A DNA stretch of 64,000 nt from Photobacterium toruni (GTDB lineage: Bacteria; Pseudomonadota; Gammaproteobacteria; Enterobacterales; Vibrionaceae): NCBI RefSeq assembly GCF_024529955.1, contig NZ_AP024857.1, positions 1-64,000 of the forward strand, in the 5' to 3' direction. The notes below the pieces were generated by a model. It searched no databases, was not told the DNA's origin, and was given only the letters and a program-made list of their open reading frames with translations. Made by a program: the position numbers and the translations under genes. Positions 8,496-18,006 of this stretch are shown piece after piece; within the stretch, counting starts at the first letter, position 1, and every line of letters starts with the position of its first letter.

Positions 8496-9160
8496 TACAT
8501 ATTACGCTGTTGACGTTGCTTCATTGACTTCGCACGTTTACGACGAGCGCCCGAATTGTTAGCTTTACGACGAGCTATTTTTAACGCAGCCTTTTGCTTA
8601 GCTGTCATGCGACGTTTTTTAACACGTTTTTTGATCAAAGTGACCTTGCCGTTGCGAATGACTTTTTGAGTCGCATCTAGTACCAATTGAGCCTTCACTG
8701 CATATTCAGTGATAAGTTCATCATCGGATTTCTCGTTAGCGTCTAATTTCTTGTTAAGATATGCTGCTAGCTTCTCGCCTGCTTCTTCGGACTCATCATC
8801 AATAAAGGTCTTGATATTAACGTCTTCACCACCCATAGTTGCAAAAGCATCAGCAACCATGGTTAATAAATCGTTAAACAAATCTTCTTCTGGTTCTGTT
8901 ATTTCACCGTCATCGTCAATATCAGACAATCCAGCAACAATTGCATCCAGAGCTTCATAGCTATAATCATTACCTTCAAGCCATGCCAGCACTGCAGCCA
9001 TGGCATTAGCACGAAGTTGCTTTTCACCCAGATCATCGCTAGCAGCGTCAAGAATTGATTCGGGAATGCTATAACCTTGCTCTTTTTTTTGATTTAAAGG
9101 GAAAGAAACAGAGTCAAAAACAGGATCAATTTCACCAAATGGATTACCAGTTGAATACAT
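8495..9160 (-). CDS. Unidentified tail-operon protein with acidic centre and very basic tail
   Basis: 221 residues in three parts: a helical N-terminal half, an acidic stretch (DIDDDGEITEPEEDLF) that could bind calcium EF-hand-like, and a C-terminal 50 residues crowded with Lys and Arg (KKRVKKRRMTAKQKAALKIA). The basic tail could bind DNA or the acidic face of another virion protein. It follows the tail sheath gene by 11 bases and its stop overlaps the next start. Family not recognised. Confidence 0.5.
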   Translation of the reverse strand: MYSTGNPFGEIDPVFDSVSFPLNQKKEQGYSIPESILDAASDDLGEKQLRANAMAAVLAWLEGNDYSYEALDAIVAGLSDIDDDGEITEPEEDLFNDLLTMVADAFATMGGEDVNIKTFIDDESEEAGEKLAAYLNKKLDANEKSDDELITEYAVKAQLVLDATQKVIRNGKVTLIKKRVKKRRMTAKQKAALKIARRKANNSGARRKRAKSMKQRQQRNM

Positions 9161-9171
9161 AGCTTATTTCC

Positions 9172-10728
9172 TTACGCCATTAATCGCGGTTGAATGCCAA
9201 TTCGACGCGCAACACCTGTTTCAGCATATGCAAATTCAACATGCATATAGTCAATAGCAACTTGCTTTACAGTCACACGATATGGCACTTTCCCATCTTT
9301 AGCAGGGTTACGCGGATCAACAAAAGCACCAGCTTCCACTCGTTTTTTACAAATATTGTCACCGATCTCTTGCAATGTAGACATTGTTAAGCCGTCCGGT
9401 TCAAACTGAACAATTGCTGATTCTTGTAAAAACTCATGACATAAATCATTAAGCAATGCGGTTGTATGTTCAAAACGTAAGTAGTTTTCTTTATACCAAA
9501 CGTTCAAACAATCATTGATAATCTTGCCCTTAGCAATAGGATTAATGCGAGCTTCAACCAATTGTTCTGGCTCAAGCTTGCCAGTCATATGCAATGCTTC
9601 AATACCACGACGATTAATCGTGCCGCGTTTTGGTCCAGCAGCGGTATAATGCGCACCTTTCACAGCTGCATGGCCTGTTGGTGTCGATAAACACAACGCT
9701 TTAGCAGCAGTAACAGCACCAGAGGCACCCCATACTGATTTTCCGCCATACCACTCATCACTGGCTTTATACGGATAATGAGAACAACTAGCCTGATAAG
9801 ATTCCAAGTTAGCGCTTGCAAGCCAGTCAGCAGCAGCTGTTTCGGTTAGCCATGGTGGGACATCAAATCGGAATTGAGCCAGTCGTCCATCTGCAATCTT
9901 GATCATGTGGGCAATTGCTGTTGGCTCGTAGTTACCTGCAGCAAAACACAAATTAAAATCGATATCATCGGTTTTAAGTAAATCCCACGCAGCTTTCCAT
10001 TCATCTACAGTTGGGTTACCGCCATTAACGCCACCGTCAAAGATGACTTCAAGATTTTCAACAACGGCATCAAAATCAACTGTTGTTGCAATTTCAGCAC
10101 GAAAACGTGTGGAACGTTCTTCCAAGACCACAGGTAAGTACGCAACAAGACCTGAATCATCCCGGTCATTAACATCTACGCCGACAATGAAACTTTCAGC
10201 GGGGATTGCTTTCCATTCCCCTTGTAACTTCTCTTCAAAAGATAAACGAAAACGTTTCTTTGTCGGATCAATATTAGAAATAGTCATACGTCGCTCTGTG
10301 CTAGGGTCTCCATCGACAGGGAACACTTGCAACCAATGAGCATCAGCAATACTTAACGATGTCCCATATGCATGATTTGCCTTGGTGGGAGCTGTTCCTT
10401 TTGTGATAGAAAGAGACAGTGAAGGGAAACGAGCATCAGCAGCAACAATACGTACAACATTGCAAAACTGTAACTTATCCAGAGCATCTTTAAGATGGCG
10501 TAAACCTTCTGCTTTAGGTCCTTGAGACATCGGCAATGGACGGCCTAATTTGTCTTCCCAATCATCAGCATTAACTGTGATAATTTTACCAACTTCACCT
10601 TTCGACGCTACAACAACACATGCGCCAACAGCAACGCTACCACCGCCTGACTTATAGTTATTATCAAGCGGCGGTAAAACAGCAATGCCTGCGGCTTCGC
10701 TAATATATTGTCTAATCATTCCAGTCAT
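9172..10728 (-). CDS. Contractile tail sheath protein
   Basis: 518 residues, the size of a sheath subunit. The C-terminal region from AAGPKRGTINRR onward (helix-rich, with NPIAKGKIINDC and a conserved VDPRNPAKDGKVPYRVTV strand pair) follows the layout of the sheath C-terminal domain that interlocks neighbouring subunits; residues about 15-60 hold the variable outer region. It lies between the capsid and tube genes, as expected. The sheath shortens on infection and drives the tube through the envelope. Confidence 0.65.
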   Translation of the reverse strand: MTGMIRQYISEAAGIAVLPPLDNNYKSGGGSVAVGACVVVASKGEVGKIITVNADDWEDKLGRPLPMSQGPKAEGLRHLKDALDKLQFCNVVRIVAADARFPSLSLSITKGTAPTKANHAYGTSLSIADAHWLQVFPVDGDPSTERRMTISNIDPTKKRFRLSFEEKLQGEWKAIPAESFIVGVDVNDRDDSGLVAYLPVVLEERSTRFRAEIATTVDFDAVVENLEVIFDGGVNGGNPTVDEWKAAWDLLKTDDIDFNLCFAAGNYEPTAIAHMIKIADGRLAQFRFDVPPWLTETAAADWLASANLESYQASCSHYPYKASDEWYGGKSVWGASGAVTAAKALCLSTPTGHAAVKGAHYTAAGPKRGTINRRGIEALHMTGKLEPEQLVEARINPIAKGKIINDCLNVWYKENYLRFEHTTALLNDLCHEFLQESAIVQFEPDGLTMSTLQEIGDNICKKRVEAGAFVDPRNPAKDGKVPYRVTVKQVAIDYMHVEFAYAETGVARRIGIQPRLMA

Positions 10729-10730
10729 AA

Positions 10731-11075
10731 TTACTCCGCGTCATTATTAACTAAGTTAACTTCAACCCAAGGTTTAGATGCTAATTGTTCTGTAATGACA
10801 ACTAACTCTTCTTTTGTTGTTGAAATATTGATCTTGCCATGACCAGGAATAGCTAGGAATTGACCATTACTACGCAGTAATTCATGCCCTGAAATACTAT
10901 TATTAGTAAGAAGTACCGTTAATCGATCATTAGTTGCCAAATCACCCGTGTTAATTGCTTTTTCTTTATCATCTACATTTGTAGGCGCAACAATTAACGG
11001 GCTATCGGTGACCAAATCACCTGTGTTAATTGCTTTTTCTTTATTTTTTGATGCGTTCGTTTTTTCAGATGCCAT
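10731..11075 (-). CDS. Unidentified small structural protein with an internal repeat
   Basis: 114 residues. Residues about 12-23 and 37-48 repeat KEKAINTGDL; the DNA repeat unit is 75 bp (25 codons), seen at 10937 and again at 11012. The C-terminal half is a compact beta-like domain (GQFLAIPGHGKINISTTKEEL). It sits between major capsid and sheath, the usual place of small head-decoration or tail proteins. No family recognised. Confidence 0.5.
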   Translation of the reverse strand: MASEKTNASKNKEKAINTGDLVTDSPLIVAPTNVDDKEKAINTGDLATNDRLTVLLTNNSISGHELLRSNGQFLAIPGHGKINISTTKEELVVITEQLASKPWVEVNLVNNDAE

Positions 11076-11139
11076 GACCAGTATTCCTTTTACTTATTGA
11101 TATAGTGCGCCAAAGTAAATTGGCACACTAAAAGTGAAC

Positions 11140-12738
11140 TTACTCAGTAAACTTTAACCACATGAACCAGTCTCGACCGTTGTACGGATGTAGGTCACGG
11201 TACGCCAGCTCATACAGAGTATTTTCATGCTTCAATTTACGACCAACGCTGTGTTGATATGTAACGGCAGAAATAGCATCACCCGCGACATAACCTGCAT
11301 CGCCATGCTCTCGACCTTTTGCATAACAAAGCACATTCCACGGATTTGACATCTGTGGGTCTTCTTTCAGCTTGTAACCGAAAACTGTTCCGACATAATG
11401 CGGTTGAGGAAGTTGGCGATAGTTAGGCGCATAAACCATGTGCGGCTGGCCAACAGATTTAAGAATTCGAGATGCTTCTGTACCTGCAACAAGACCTTCT
11501 AATCCAGATCGTTTAGTACGACTCATTAACTCAGTAGAAATAGCTAACAACACCACTTGTACTGCTTCGTAATGCTGTCGGAACGCTAGGCCAGCAGGTA
11601 CTTTTACTGAGAATGATTTCTCACCTTTAGCGTAGAAGTACATGTCATTCAATCGTTTACGGTCTTTGTCTGCGGCAAGAAGATTGCGTGCTGTACCTAA
11701 TTGCATACCGTGAACATCGATATTAAATTCACGTCGGCCAGTAAATTGCGATTGAATTGAATTAGAACTAGCTAATGCAGATTCATGCGGAAATAATGTG
11801 TAGCTCACCATTTCATGATCAACAGTCGGAATCAATGTTGGATCTTTTTCAATTGAAATATCAGCAATAACATGAATTTCAATTCCAGTTTTAGGTGCTT
11901 TAGAGAAGCGAACAGCAACAATACCCGTTGCGTAGTTCACAGTGCCCGTCATTGTCACCATTTCATTATCAGCATCAGTAAATCGACCGTGGATGCCACC
12001 ACGATTATCATCTTCACCGGAGGGCGTACGATCAACTAACACACGTACTTTCCCTTTTACAAAAGGCATCGCTTTACCTTTTGCACTTGACATATCTAAG
12101 CCAAAATCAACTTTAGTACCATCCCCAGAACCGATCAGCATTCGTTGATCCATTGATGAATATTGACCAGAAAAATTAGAATCAATTACATCACCTTCCG
12201 TTAGATCACCAAAAGTAGAGCCAGCAACGCGGTTAATACGGAATATTTCAGCTTTATCGTAGTTTGCGGGGATATGTGTCACCATATCATTTGTAATCAT
12301 CATTAATTGCGTAGGTATGACTAATGCCACCTGGCGATTACGCTGAAGAATACCTTCCGAAGAACTCATTCCTCCTGCACTATCAAGCACTGATTGACGC
12401 ACCTGCTCGTTAGCTGAATCAGGATCTAACATATTTCCAATAGTGGCATTCATTGATGCCATCAATTCAGCTGACGGCATTTCGTTGTAAACAGCACGGT
12501 ATTGTCGAATTGCATTGGCAGCTGTAGCAGTGATCATACCTGCCGATTCACCTGCGGCATCAAATACGGTGCCACCAGCAACAGCTTGACGAATAGATTC
12601 ATCACGAGCAGCACTATCTGTAATGATTGAGCCACGATCCATTTGTGGAGAAATGACAGCGGAAGCAAGAATGCTTGCACCACTGTTAATTTTCGCTACC
12701 TGCGCTTGATATGCCTGTTCAACTTGCTTATCGGGCAT
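11140..12738 (-). CDS. Major capsid protein
   Basis: 532 residues from the ATG at 12738, chosen because AAAAGGA lies about 9 bases upstream; a longer form would start at 12777. The N-terminal third is Ala/Ser/Met-rich and helical, like the part trimmed or buried during head maturation. The centre (EMVSYTLFPHESALASSNSI) and the following REFNIDVHGMQLGTARNLLA look like an HK97-fold shell protein of the T4/P1 type, whose length is also about 520-560 residues. It heads the tail operon and is preceded by a 350-bp untranslated region holding a repeated stem-loop. Confidence 0.65.
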   Translation of the reverse strand: MPDKQVEQAYQAQVAKINSGASILASAVISPQMDRGSIITDSAARDESIRQAVAGGTVFDAAGESAGMITATAANAIRQYRAVYNEMPSAELMASMNATIGNMLDPDSANEQVRQSVLDSAGGMSSSEGILQRNRQVALVIPTQLMMITNDMVTHIPANYDKAEIFRINRVAGSTFGDLTEGDVIDSNFSGQYSSMDQRMLIGSGDGTKVDFGLDMSSAKGKAMPFVKGKVRVLVDRTPSGEDDNRGGIHGRFTDADNEMVTMTGTVNYATGIVAVRFSKAPKTGIEIHVIADISIEKDPTLIPTVDHEMVSYTLFPHESALASSNSIQSQFTGRREFNIDVHGMQLGTARNLLAADKDRKRLNDMYFYAKGEKSFSVKVPAGLAFRQHYEAVQVVLLAISTELMSRTKRSGLEGLVAGTEASRILKSVGQPHMVYAPNYRQLPQPHYVGTVFGYKLKEDPQMSNPWNVLCYAKGREHGDAGYVAGDAISAVTYQHSVGRKLKHENTLYELAYRDLHPYNGRDWFMWLKFTE

Positions 12739-13094
12739 TTGATATTTTCCTTTTTTGGTCGCACCAAAGTGCATCAAACATCATTTCTTATTTATCAGGC
12801 TGTAGGCTATCAAGACGTGAAACTAGCGGCAGCAACACAAAAATATTATCTCTAATTGCTACAAGCGGGTTGTGTCAATTAGAGACGCCAGAAAAGACAA
12901 GGATGGGGTTGAAAGCAAAATCATCTAATTGCTAAATCGTGCTAATGTTCTTTTTATGACAATATGAAAAGCATTAAAATCATGCTTTCCATAAGAAATT
13001 GGAAAGGTTTAGATATGTTACGTTAGCGGTCTATTTTCAATAAAAAGAAAATCCTTACCATGTTTAAGCTGTGACTCACTCAAATAATCAGAAT
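12739..13094. promoter_or_regulatory. Intergenic region upstream of the capsid gene
   Basis: About 350 bases without a convincing gene. It contains the repeated stem-loop at 12849-12885 and is AT-rich toward 12950-13080, so a promoter for the capsid-sheath operon is likely here. I could not fix -35 and -10 boxes with confidence. Confidence 0.4.
12849..12885. repeat. Repeated imperfect stem-loop, copy 1
   Basis: TCTCTAATTG (12849-12858) pairs perfectly with CAATTAGAGA (12876-12885); inside, ACAA pairs with TTGT around a GCGGG loop. The same element recurs at 29066-29098 with a CGTGG loop. Both copies lie in untranslated DNA upstream of minus-strand operons, suggesting an operator or an RNA element. 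Confidence 0.7.
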
Positions 13095-13295
13095 TCATTC
13101 AATCTGCGCCTTTTCGCCAGCATAGTGCCCACCCCCTATCACAATCACCTCTGCAGACGTTGTTATATGTTCTACAATAGCTTTGGCAATAGCATCTGCA
13201 AGTTCATCCATTCTCCCATGCTGATTAGCTACAAATCCATGACCTTCAAGATTCGAAACAATCATTGTCTTTAAGGTATCCTGATTCAGTGCCAT
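13095..13295 (-). CDS. Small phage protein following the spike gene
   Basis: 66 residues, MALNQDTLKTMIVSNLEGHG then two helices (ELADAIAKAIVEHITTSA). This short 'MALN' protein pattern recurs next to baseplate spike genes in several contractile-tail phages, from memory. It starts one base after the spike gene ends, so it is in the same operon. Function unknown. Confidence 0.6.
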   Translation of the reverse strand: MALNQDTLKTMIVSNLEGHGFVANQHGRMDELADAIAKAIVEHITTSAEVIVIGGGHYAGEKAQIE

Positions 13296-13296
13296 G

Positions 13297-14058
13297 TTAT
13301 TTACCTGCAGTAACTGTCATTGATAAGTCAGAGTGCGGTTTCCCTGTAAATGCGCAGAGACAATCCCCCTGCACCACACCTTTTCCCTTATTAATATGGA
13401 CACTTTTACCATCAATATAAACCGAACCGGTTACTTTTATTCTCCAGTATCCACCGACAGTTGCATTAAGGTTTTTACCTGTATGATCTTCAGTATCCCC
13501 TTTACTTGAACGGTGATGATCACCTTCAGTGTGCAAAATAGAGTTACCACGCGCATCAAACTCAAATGAGGTTCCACTTTCTTGATGAGTAACCCGATAA
13601 ACACCACCTTTTTCATACTCCACCATAATCCCATGCATAATGTACACCCTCGAAGAGTGATACTCTTGATCTTGAGGCTTAGGTTCTTTATGGCTACGTT
13701 TATGCTGGTAAATATCGTCACCACCAAAAGCTTCCGGAGGTAAATTAGGTATTCCGCCGGGGCAATGATGTATCGAACCCGTTATTCGGGGGCGACGAGT
13801 ATCTTTACGACTATGCATGTAATACGGAAAATCTACCCAAACTAAGTCACCAACATGAACAGGGGTAAAATCCCCCTCTTTGACTCTTGCTCCAAGTGGT
13901 AACTTATATGTACACCACGGCTGATCTTTATCTTGTACATCATCAAACAAACCAAAAATTCGCACTTGAACTCTAAGCATTCGTTCTGGATCATTGGTAT
14001 CTAAAACAATAGCTTCAAGTTCTGGTCGCTGAAGTAATAAATCTACCGAATCACTCAT
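13297..14058 (-). CDS. Baseplate central spike protein, gpV/gp5-like
   Basis: 253 residues. The N-terminal about 110 residues form an OB-fold-like domain (ERMLRVQVRIFGLFDD ... HVGDLVWVDFPY), the shared core of T4 gp5 and P2 gpV that sits at the tip of the tube. The C-terminal part is strand and glycine rich (GGYWRIKVTGSVYIDGKSVH), expected to form a trimeric beta-helix needle. Several conserved His residues near the end could bind iron as in gpV tips. It follows the hub-like gene, which supports the call. Confidence 0.65.
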   Translation of the reverse strand: MSDSVDLLLQRPELEAIVLDTNDPERMLRVQVRIFGLFDDVQDKDQPWCTYKLPLGARVKEGDFTPVHVGDLVWVDFPYYMHSRKDTRRPRITGSIHHCPGGIPNLPPEAFGGDDIYQHKRSHKEPKPQDQEYHSSRVYIMHGIMVEYEKGGVYRVTHQESGTSFEFDARGNSILHTEGDHHRSSKGDTEDHTGKNLNATVGGYWRIKVTGSVYIDGKSVHINKGKGVVQGDCLCAFTGKPHSDLSMTVTAGK

Positions 14059-14082
14059 AGATACCTCTTAGATGTTTAATTG

Positions 14083-15069
14083 TCATTTATCTAATACCCC
14101 TTTAATACGATTTAGATATCTTTTCCCCGCAAAACTATGGGCTACAGTACCTAATACAACTTTTACAGGAAGACTTTCATCAATAGGCTTTTCTAGGTCA
14201 GAACGATTCCAAACAATATCTATACAATCACCAGCCTGTAATCCGCCATTACCTTGCATATTTGCATCTAACACCGTGATAGGGATTTTAGTTAGATTAT
14301 TCAATACTGCTTGGCTGGTGGCCCCTGTATGCTCAACAGGGGCGCTCACATGACGAGTAGATTTAACAATACCTTTTACGTCATCCCATCCGATATAACA
14401 ACGTTGAGTCAGATCAGCGACAATGCTTTCATCGTTGGGTAACGTAAACTGGGCTATTTGGTATTTTTGCCGAGTATCGTTATAATGATATTGATATTTA
14501 GCTGATCGTTGCTGTAACTCTGCTAACGTCCTAAAGACTAAGGTTCCTCTCCGGATAAACACTACTGCTCCGAGTTCTTTTGCAATTTGGCGCAATAAAC
14601 GGCTAGTTCTTTGAGCTGGCAGTAAGTGAAAATCCAATTTAAAAGGGAAAACACCAACATCGTGTGGCATGTTTGGAACTAAATGTTGAAGAATGTTACT
14701 GACAGCTTGCTTCACAAAACATCGACCGACTGGCGATGGCTTCTTGAGGTCACACAACACTTTAGGCATTAGATTAAATGTGACGTTATCCCCTTCATCA
14801 ACAGGCATAGTCATCACTACCCAATCAGCCGACCAACTCAACATATCACTATTAAAAGGATCAGCTAATACTATAGTCATCACCGATTTTTCAGTGATCC
14901 CCAAGTCATCTCGTAAAATGGACTCTTTATCATCAAACACAATGATCAACTTAGGCCCATCAAGCGAGATTGTTTCAATGAAATTAGCGCGACTAAGAAA
15001 AGAAAGGTCCAGTTTTTCATCATTAAATATAATACTCTGGACTAGCTGATGTTCATGCAATCCAGCCAT
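14083..15069 (-). CDS. Baseplate hub protein, gp27/gpD-like
   Basis: 328 residues with the segmented beta pattern of hub proteins that hold the central spike: an N-terminal barrel (LIIVFDDKESILRDDLGI), a helical insert (CFVKQAVSNILQHL ... TSRLLRQIAKELGAVVFIRRG) and a C-terminal barrel. It lies directly upstream of the spike gene with its stop 24 bases before it, the normal hub-spike order. The start overlaps the upstream stop by one base. Confidence 0.5.
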   Translation of the reverse strand: MAGLHEHQLVQSIIFNDEKLDLSFLSRANFIETISLDGPKLIIVFDDKESILRDDLGITEKSVMTIVLADPFNSDMLSWSADWVVMTMPVDEGDNVTFNLMPKVLCDLKKPSPVGRCFVKQAVSNILQHLVPNMPHDVGVFPFKLDFHLLPAQRTSRLLRQIAKELGAVVFIRRGTLVFRTLAELQQRSAKYQYHYNDTRQKYQIAQFTLPNDESIVADLTQRCYIGWDDVKGIVKSTRHVSAPVEHTGATSQAVLNNLTKIPITVLDANMQGNGGLQAGDCIDIVWNRSDLEKPIDESLPVKVVLGTVAHSFAGKRYLNRIKGVLDK

Positions 15070-15791
15070 TACAGCGCCAACTGCTCAAGCAAATTAATAC
15101 CCAAGTCCCAACGCATAGAAGGCACAATCTCAACCTCATGACCGTAAAGCACAGGTGCATTAACGACGTGATCAACTGATACTGCAAACAAACGACCCTC
15201 TGAATATCCCTGACTAATATTGTCAGTGTTGATAGTATGCGTATCCTCAATCACTACAGGAAACTCAAACTCACTACCACACAAATGATAAGATACGTTA
15301 AAACGATGCCCACCAGCACGACGATTACCAATATACATATGCCAGGCTAACAACAAACGTTCAACAGAGGCTTTATCTGCCGCCATGAAGATCACACGGT
15401 AGGTCAATGACAGATAACTAATGCTGATTTTTGTTTGATGCAGTAGATCATCAGAAAATCCAGTCACACCTTCAACAAAGCTGGCGTATTCAGCCGAAGC
15501 GGTTTCAAAGCGCAACGGGCGATAGTAGTTAATCAGCGGCAATCTAGCCTGGTTAAACTCTCGTGTTCCGTCTTTGCCTAGTTGCTTCTGATACTGACGA
15601 ACTGCACGGATAAACTCACGCGGTGAATCATAGTCACCTCGAATGACTTGTTGCTTTGTCTCACGCTTAAGGAAGGCTTTAACGTGGTGGTTACAGCTTT
15701 CAGGGTTCAATGCTTTCAGTGCATCAACAATATGACAACCAAAGGCAAGGTCTACTCCATAAAAATCACTAATATCGTACCGTTCACTCAT
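15069..15791 (-). CDS. Unidentified baseplate-associated protein
   Basis: 240 residues from MSERYDISDF at 15791; earlier ATGs at 15797 and 15803 fall on the U-tract of the upstream terminator, so the downstream start is preferred though no strong ribosome site is seen. The protein is mixed alpha/beta, with HSIVDALKALN-like helices early and strands at the end (YGHEVEIVPSMRWDLG). Overlap with the hub gene start suggests joint expression and a baseplate role such as a gp48/gp53-type connector. Confidence 0.5.
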   Translation of the reverse strand: MSERYDISDFYGVDLAFGCHIVDALKALNPESCNHHVKAFLKRETKQQVIRGDYDSPREFIRAVRQYQKQLGKDGTREFNQARLPLINYYRPLRFETASAEYASFVEGVTGFSDDLLHQTKISISYLSLTYRVIFMAADKASVERLLLAWHMYIGNRRAGGHRFNVSYHLCGSEFEFPVVIEDTHTINTDNISQGYSEGRLFAVSVDHVVNAPVLYGHEVEIVPSMRWDLGINLLEQLAL

Positions 15792-15803
15792 GATCATGCC
15801 CAT

Positions 15804-15847
15804 AAAAAAGAGGTAACTATAAAGAGCATATACGCTACCTCTTTTTT
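15804..15847 (-). terminator. Bidirectional-looking rho-independent terminator
   Basis: AAAAAAGAGGTA (15804-15815) pairs perfectly with TACCTCTTTTTT (15836-15847); on the minus strand the stem ends in six U. It would stop transcription from the fibre-like genes (16126 downward) just before the 15791 gene. Confidence 0.75.
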
Positions 15848-15889
15848 GAATATCAAACGATAACAATAAAATATGTTGTTATCGTTTGC

Positions 15890-16126
15890 TTAGGTAAATG
15901 GTGATAGTGAGTATAAATCTTTAGGCTTAGGTGTATCTGAATTAGCCCAAGCGCGACAAGCATCAATAAAAGCATGCATTTGAGTTTTAGTATCTTCTGG
16001 GCCAACTCGTTCAATTGTTAATTGTTTACCTACCGCATAATATTTTGTGATATAAGCTTCACAACGTTCATTCACTTCAACCGAACTTAAAATATCGTTT
16101 GAATAATCAAATAGTTCATTTTCCAT
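15890..16126 (-). CDS. Small protein after the fibre-like gene, possible fibre chaperone
   Basis: 78 residues, acidic, mostly helical (NDILSSVEVNERCEAYITKY, IDACRAWANSD). No family recognised. It follows the possible receptor-binding protein gene by two bases and precedes a terminator; in many phages such a place is taken by a fibre assembly chaperone, so that role is a guess from position only. Confidence 0.55.
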   Translation of the reverse strand: MENELFDYSNDILSSVEVNERCEAYITKYYAVGKQLTIERVGPEDTKTQMHAFIDACRAWANSDTPKPKDLYSLSPFT

Positions 16127-16128
16127 TA

Positions 16129-16857
16129 TTAAGATCCCGGTTGCGCGTCATAAGGAGATTCACCGTACATTGAAGGCCAATATCCCCATTTAGGTGCATT
16201 TTTATCTAATGGAACATGACCAGATACAACCCCAGGCCAAATGAATAAAATTTCACCACTAGCTGAGCCTACAAATGGATGCGCATGCAAATAAGCCCCT
16301 GGTCTTCCATTAAAATGTGTACCGCATAGACTCCAATTGTCAGTAATGCCGTCTACCCACATGCCAGAAATACTGCCAGAAACCAATTTGGCATAACTTG
16401 CTACAGTAATATATCCAGATATATTTGCTATGGGACTAGGAAATATAGAATAGTTAGAGTGGGTGCTTGAATTATAATTACTCCACACCATTCTCATGAC
16501 TCTAATCGGCGGCTGAAAATGTTGTTGGCCAGACATTCCCATTGCTGTCATGATTTCTTTTTCTTCTGCATCTCTTTCGCTCCACACAATCCCTGTGGAA
16601 ATGGTTCGATATAAAGATATATCTATTGGATATTGCGAATTTTTAGAGAAATAATCTAAATCTGTACCTGTTAAATTACAATATTGATTTTTAGTTTGAC
16701 GAAAGATTGCATTTTCTAATCGTGATTGCGTAATAAATTCACTGAATTTTCTTTCAGCTAAAAGCATGCGCTGGTCAATTTTACCCATCGATTGCTCAAC
16801 AGCATCCGTCTGCTTCCGTACACTATCCATTAATGGTTGGAACAGGTTATCACTCAT
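16129..16857 (-). CDS. Possible tail fibre or receptor-binding protein
   Basis: 242 residues from MSDNLFQPLM at 16857. An N-terminal coiled coil (SVRKQTDAVEQSMGKIDQRM) is followed by a Gly/Ser/aromatic-rich domain with YLHAHPFVGSASGEILFIWP, the composition seen in fibre tip domains. The start overlaps the previous gene by eight bases. Fibre tips diverge quickly, so no family assignment is possible; the call rests on composition and on its place at the end of the fibre-like block. Confidence 0.4.
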   Translation of the reverse strand: MSDNLFQPLMDSVRKQTDAVEQSMGKIDQRMLLAERKFSEFITQSRLENAIFRQTKNQYCNLTGTDLDYFSKNSQYPIDISLYRTISTGIVWSERDAEEKEIMTAMGMSGQQHFQPPIRVMRMVWSNYNSSTHSNYSIFPSPIANISGYITVASYAKLVSGSISGMWVDGITDNWSLCGTHFNGRPGAYLHAHPFVGSASGEILFIWPGVVSGHVPLDKNAPKWGYWPSMYGESPYDAQPGS

Positions 16858-17062
16858 TATCATTCACCTTTATCATTCCCTTTGTTGTTAATCTGCCAGC
16901 AGATTCATTAAATATTTTAGTTAGCTCAATTGAAGCGGTCTGTAAGTATTGCTTGTACTGCTCAAACTCCAGACTTGACACCATACCTACCTGTGATTCG
17001 TGCTTAGACTGTTCAACTTGTGCCTCAGTTGCCAGATCTCGGTAATGCTTAGGAGGACACAT
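16850..17062 (-). CDS. Small coiled-coil protein in the fibre block
   Basis: 70 residues, one long amphipathic helix (EAQVEQSKHESQVGMVSSLE) and a short basic end (RLTTKGMIKVNDNE). The piece 'AGRLTTKGMIKV' resembles the repeated 'xGxxT.KGxVxL' units of phage tail fibres, so this may be a fibre segment or adaptor. Coupled to the next gene by an 8-base overlap. Confidence 0.5.
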   Translation of the reverse strand: MCPPKHYRDLATEAQVEQSKHESQVGMVSSLEFEQYKQYLQTASIELTKIFNESAGRLTTKGMIKVNDNE

Positions 17063-17073
17063 AGAATCCCCCC

Positions 17074-18006
17074 TTACGCTTGATTTTGATGTGTTATTTG
17101 GACTCTAACGATAACAGGTTCAACACTCGCATCATGTGGCTGAGGACGAAAGTGAACCCCTTTTGATTTAAGTTCGATAGTAAAACCAACAGCCAGCTTC
17201 TTCTTGATATAGGCTTCAACTAATGCATTACCAACAACCAGCACTGATGCCATATAATCTGTATCTTTCGTATACGTGCCTAACCCTTCTTGAGCAGTCA
17301 AAAAATCATACGTACCTGAAGAACTAGAAATTGTGATTTCCTTCTCTTGTATCTGTCGCATGGCATTAACCATATTGACAGTTACGTGCATTTGCTGAAG
17401 AACATCGGTATCAGTTTGATTTAGCTGCTCTAACAACTTATTAATCGTGGCAACTTTTGTAGCCATGTCAGAATCGGTTGCATACGTTTCATCTAAAGCT
17501 GCAATTTTTGTCTGACTATCATTAATTGCGGTTGATAACGTTGTAAGGTTGGTCATGACCACGGCTAAACGCTGATTTAGCTCTGTGGTCATATCCGTGT
17601 TTTGCTGGGAGTTCTCGGTACGAATTGTCGCAAGCTCGGCATTAATTCCATTTTTAAGCGCTGTGAGCTTATTGTTGATCTCTACGACCTGAGAGCCATG
17701 TTCAGTACCCAATTGTCCTAAGATGACTGAAACAGAGTTAGCAAATGAGGTTAACTTAGCATTCACGTCATCGCGTAGCGTTCTAGCTGTACGGTTTAGT
17801 GACTCATCATTAACTTCATCTGCCGTTGAAACAGCGGCGAAACCTACTGATGGTGGCGAAGTGATCGTAGGAGTAGTGATCTTGTTATCTATGGGTGATA
17901 TCGTAATATCGCTAGGCGACGGAGCCGTAATATCATTAGCGTCAATCCCTTTAACGGGCTGAAGTATGATATCAATTGGCTCATTTGGATCAGTCGGTAT
18001 CGTCAT
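17074..18006 (-). CDS. Coiled-coil tail fibre-like protein
   Basis: 310 residues. After a Pro/Thr/Ile-rich N-terminal 60 residues comes a long heptad-like coiled coil (about 65-215, e.g. SQVVEINNKLTALKNGINAE), then a strand-rich C-terminal domain (AVGFTIELKSKGVHFRPQPH). This layout suits a trimeric fibre shaft with a globular end. The region TADEVNDESLNRTARTLRDD closely matches a segment of the neighbouring upstream protein (EITEENLNKQARNLQDKVGT), hinting at a shared interaction motif. Start overlaps the upstream gene by 17 bases. Confidence 0.45.
   Translation of the reverse strand: MTIPTDPNEPIDIILQPVKGIDANDITAPSPSDITISPIDNKITTPTITSPPSVGFAAVSTADEVNDESLNRTARTLRDDVNAKLTSFANSVSVILGQLGTEHGSQVVEINNKLTALKNGINAELATIRTENSQQNTDMTTELNQRLAVVMTNLTTLSTAINDSQTKIAALDETYATDSDMATKVATINKLLEQLNQTDTDVLQQMHVTVNMVNAMRQIQEKEITISSSSGTYDFLTAQEGLGTYTKDTDYMASVLVVGNALVEAYIKKKLAVGFTIELKSKGVHFRPQPHDASVEPVIVRVQITHQNQA

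Noticed and set aside
12739-12777. Longer start of the capsid gene at 12777
   Set aside because: The ATG at 12738 has AAAAGGA at a good distance, while 12777 has no ribosome site.
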